Source: Leptolinea sp. UBA5203 (GTDB lineage: Bacteria > Chloroflexota > Anaerolineae > Anaerolineales > Anaerolineaceae). From it: DNA of 64,000 nucleotides. The DNA is taken from positions 131,636 through 195,635 of the forward strand of contig DHVR01000068.1 in the NCBI GenBank assembly GCA_002412765.1, written 5' to 3'. Positions 62,729 through 64,000 of this stretch are shown piece by piece. The notes under the pieces are model-generated. The model was given only the letters and a program-made list of their open reading frames with translations. It had not been told where the DNA came from and ran no database searches. Both the position numbers and the translations under genes were made by a program. Positions within the stretch are counted from its first letter, which is position 1. Each line of letters begins with the position of its first letter.

Positions 62729-63976
62729 TTATACCAGGAGCATCAAGGGATTTTGCAGATAATACTCCAGGCGCAGCATGAATTCAGCGGCTTCAGCGCC
62801 ATCTGTGATGCGGTGGTCGGCCGAAATGGTCATATTCATCATCCAGGCGATACCCAAGGCATTCTCCTGAACCACGGGCACTTGCTGGGCTGCGCCAACC
62901 GCCAGGATGGCGGCTTCTGGGGGATTGATGATCGCCGCAAAATGATCGATTTTGTACATCCCCAGATTGCTGATGGAAAAGGTCGATCCTTCAATATCCT
63001 CGGTTTTTACCTTTCCATCTCGTGCACGCTGTACCATGCCCTTGGTCTCGGATGAAATGGAGCGAATCGATTTCAGGTGAGCATCGCGGGTAACAACAGT
63101 CATCAGACCGCCTTCCACGGCCACGGCATTGCCAATGTTGATATTGCCGTGCTGGATAATCTCATTACCCACCAGCGAGGCATTGAGATTGGGAAATTCC
63201 ACCAGAGTCAAAGCCACTGCCTTGACGATAAAATCATTGACTGATAGTTTGTCTTCGGCAGGCAGAAGTTGATTCAGCTCAGTACGCATCTTCATCAAAC
63301 CATCCACCTGATAAGCCCGCGATAAATAAAAATGCGGAACCTGTTGTTTGGAATCCACCAAGCGCCGCCCGATGATCTGGCGCAATTTATTGACAGGGAC
63401 CTTTTTATCCTCACGGTTGACGGAAGGCATAGGGGCAGCTGCAGCGGCCGATCGAACGGCTGGGATGCTCGCCATCACAGGGGTGCCTTCGGACAGTCTT
63501 TTCTCAACATCCGCCTTCACAATCCGTCCGCCAGGACCCGTACCGTTCAAACCCGCCATAGGAAGTTTGCTCTCCTCAGCCATTTTCTTTGCCAGCGGAG
63601 AAATCTTGATTCGATCTCCCTCCTCCAATACTGGTTCAGTGGCAGCCTCAGCAGACTTGCTCTCTGTTTTTTCTACCTGTTTTTCTTGCACAGGGGCTTT
63701 TACCACTCCAGCCGAATCCGGCATTTCAACGGACTCACCCGCTTTACCAATCACGGCAATGGGAGCTCCAACGGGTACAATGGCGTCCTGTTTCACCAAT
63801 TGCTTAAGCAGTTGGCCATCCAGTTGACTTTCCACTTCCACGGTGGCTTTATCCGTTTCAATTTCTGCCAGCACATCCCCTTTGACTACGGCATCCCCTT
63901 CCATCTTGATCCAACGGACCAACACCCCTTCCGCCATATCAAAACCCAATTTGGGCATCAATACTTTTTCAGCCAT
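62729..63976 (-). CDS. Dihydrolipoamide acyltransferase (E2) of a 2-oxoacid dehydrogenase
   Basis: This is a 415-residue E2. A lipoyl domain (about 1-78) with EIETDKATVEVES carries the lipoylated Lys; a Glu/Ser/Lys linker, the peripheral-subunit-binding domain (about 120-160, SPLAKKMAEES) and the catalytic domain with ISADHRITDGAEAA (His and Asp of the acyltransferase site) follow. Acyl group not fixed by sequence: pyruvate or a branched-chain acid. E1 and E3 genes are expected to the right of the window, upstream on this strand. GGAGGT precedes the ATG. Confidence 0.94.
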   Translation of the reverse strand: MAEKVLMPKLGFDMAEGVLVRWIKMEGDAVVKGDVLAEIETDKATVEVESQLDGQLLKQLVKQDAIVPVGAPIAVIGKAGESVEMPDSAGVVKAPVQEKQVEKTESKSAEAATEPVLEEGDRIKISPLAKKMAEESKLPMAGLNGTGPGGRIVKADVEKRLSEGTPVMASIPAVRSAAAAAPMPSVNREDKKVPVNKLRQIIGRRLVDSKQQVPHFYLSRAYQVDGLMKMRTELNQLLPAEDKLSVNDFIVKAVALTLVEFPNLNASLVGNEIIQHGNINIGNAVAVEGGLMTVVTRDAHLKSIRSISSETKGMVQRARDGKVKTEDIEGSTFSISNLGMYKIDHFAAIINPPEAAILAVGAAQQVPVVQENALGIAWMMNMTISADHRITDGAEAAEFMLRLEYYLQNPLMLLV

Positions 63977-64000
63977 TACAATACCTCCTTGACCGCTCGA

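Overview
The window is a gene-dense 64 kb bacterial chromosome segment of moderate GC. It carries about 56 protein genes on both strands and no tRNA, rRNA, CRISPR array, prophage or intact insertion sequence that I can see. The gene mix suggests a member of Chloroflexota, probably class Anaerolineae: a CpXC-domain protein, an FHA-winged-helix regulator beside a Ser/Thr kinase, a large GH3 protein with C-terminal membrane segments, a membrane-anchored YvcK, an NBR1-Ig-like lipoprotein, a TtuA/TtuB pair and a Gram-positive-type SOS box at recA. The lineage is inferred from gene content, not from a marker-gene tree.

Layout. 1-2450: the 3' part of a SLOG/SLATT-type predicted nucleotide-sensing membrane protein (cut by the window edge), a 640 bp non-coding stretch and a small STAS/SpoIIAA-like protein. 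2.8-9.3 kb: CPBP protease, a DUF4914-like protein with a P-loop resembling HPr kinase, a NapH-like ferredoxin membrane protein with a repeat-containing partner, an ArsR-DUF2087 repressor and a divergent Sensor-family membrane protein. 9.5-15.1 kb: EcfA/EcfT transporter parts, a deoxynucleoside kinase, an HDOD protein, and an ECF sigma/anti-sigma/polymer-forming envelope operon. 15.2-23.1 kb: housekeeping genes on the minus strand (argS-obg-nadD, rpsT, yvcK-gap-pgk). 23.4-28.3 kb: signalling genes (GAF-PAS histidine kinase, CpXC protein, FHA-wHTH regulator, Ser/Thr kinase). 28.2-33.2 kb: a tightly overlapping AAA ATPase-GDPD-GH3 operon. 33.3-41.6 kb: glycosyltransferase, alr-recJ, and the SLC13 permease-tgt-uppP-lipoprotein operon. 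41.65-42.4 kb: a HigBA-like toxin-antitoxin module. 42.4-48.2 kb: tatC-mtnA-tal-hydrolase and an aldehyde:ferredoxin oxidoreductase. 48.3-55.4 kb: a heterodimeric ABC exporter, a 59-residue small gene, an AI-2E family permease, an FHA membrane protein and TtuB/TtuA. 55.6-64 kb: recA with a predicted LexA operator, an NBR1-Ig-like lipoprotein, a 460 bp island of palindromic repeats, adenosine kinase-like gene plus ahcY, a TPR-lytic transglycosylase, and a dihydrolipoamide acyltransferase (E2) whose partners lie outside the window.

Metabolic threads. YvcK-GAPDH-PGK groups central carbon control with two adjacent glycolytic steps. AhcY, the adenosine kinase-like protein and MtnA belong to S-adenosylmethionine by-product salvage. 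Alr, UppP, the lytic transglycosylase, YvcK and possibly the GH3 protein relate to cell-wall turnover. The AOR, the NapH-like protein and the E2 subunit fit an anaerobic, ferredoxin-using metabolism.

The most interesting non-gene signal is a set of promoters whose -10 element ends 6 to 8 bases before the ATG (yvcK, the glycosyltransferase, alr, the SLC13 permease, the toxin), which predicts leaderless mRNAs. Other points of interest are the SLOG/SLATT protein, the DUF4914-like kinase-type P-loop, the AAA-GDPD-GH3 operon, and the repeat island flanked by twin terminators.
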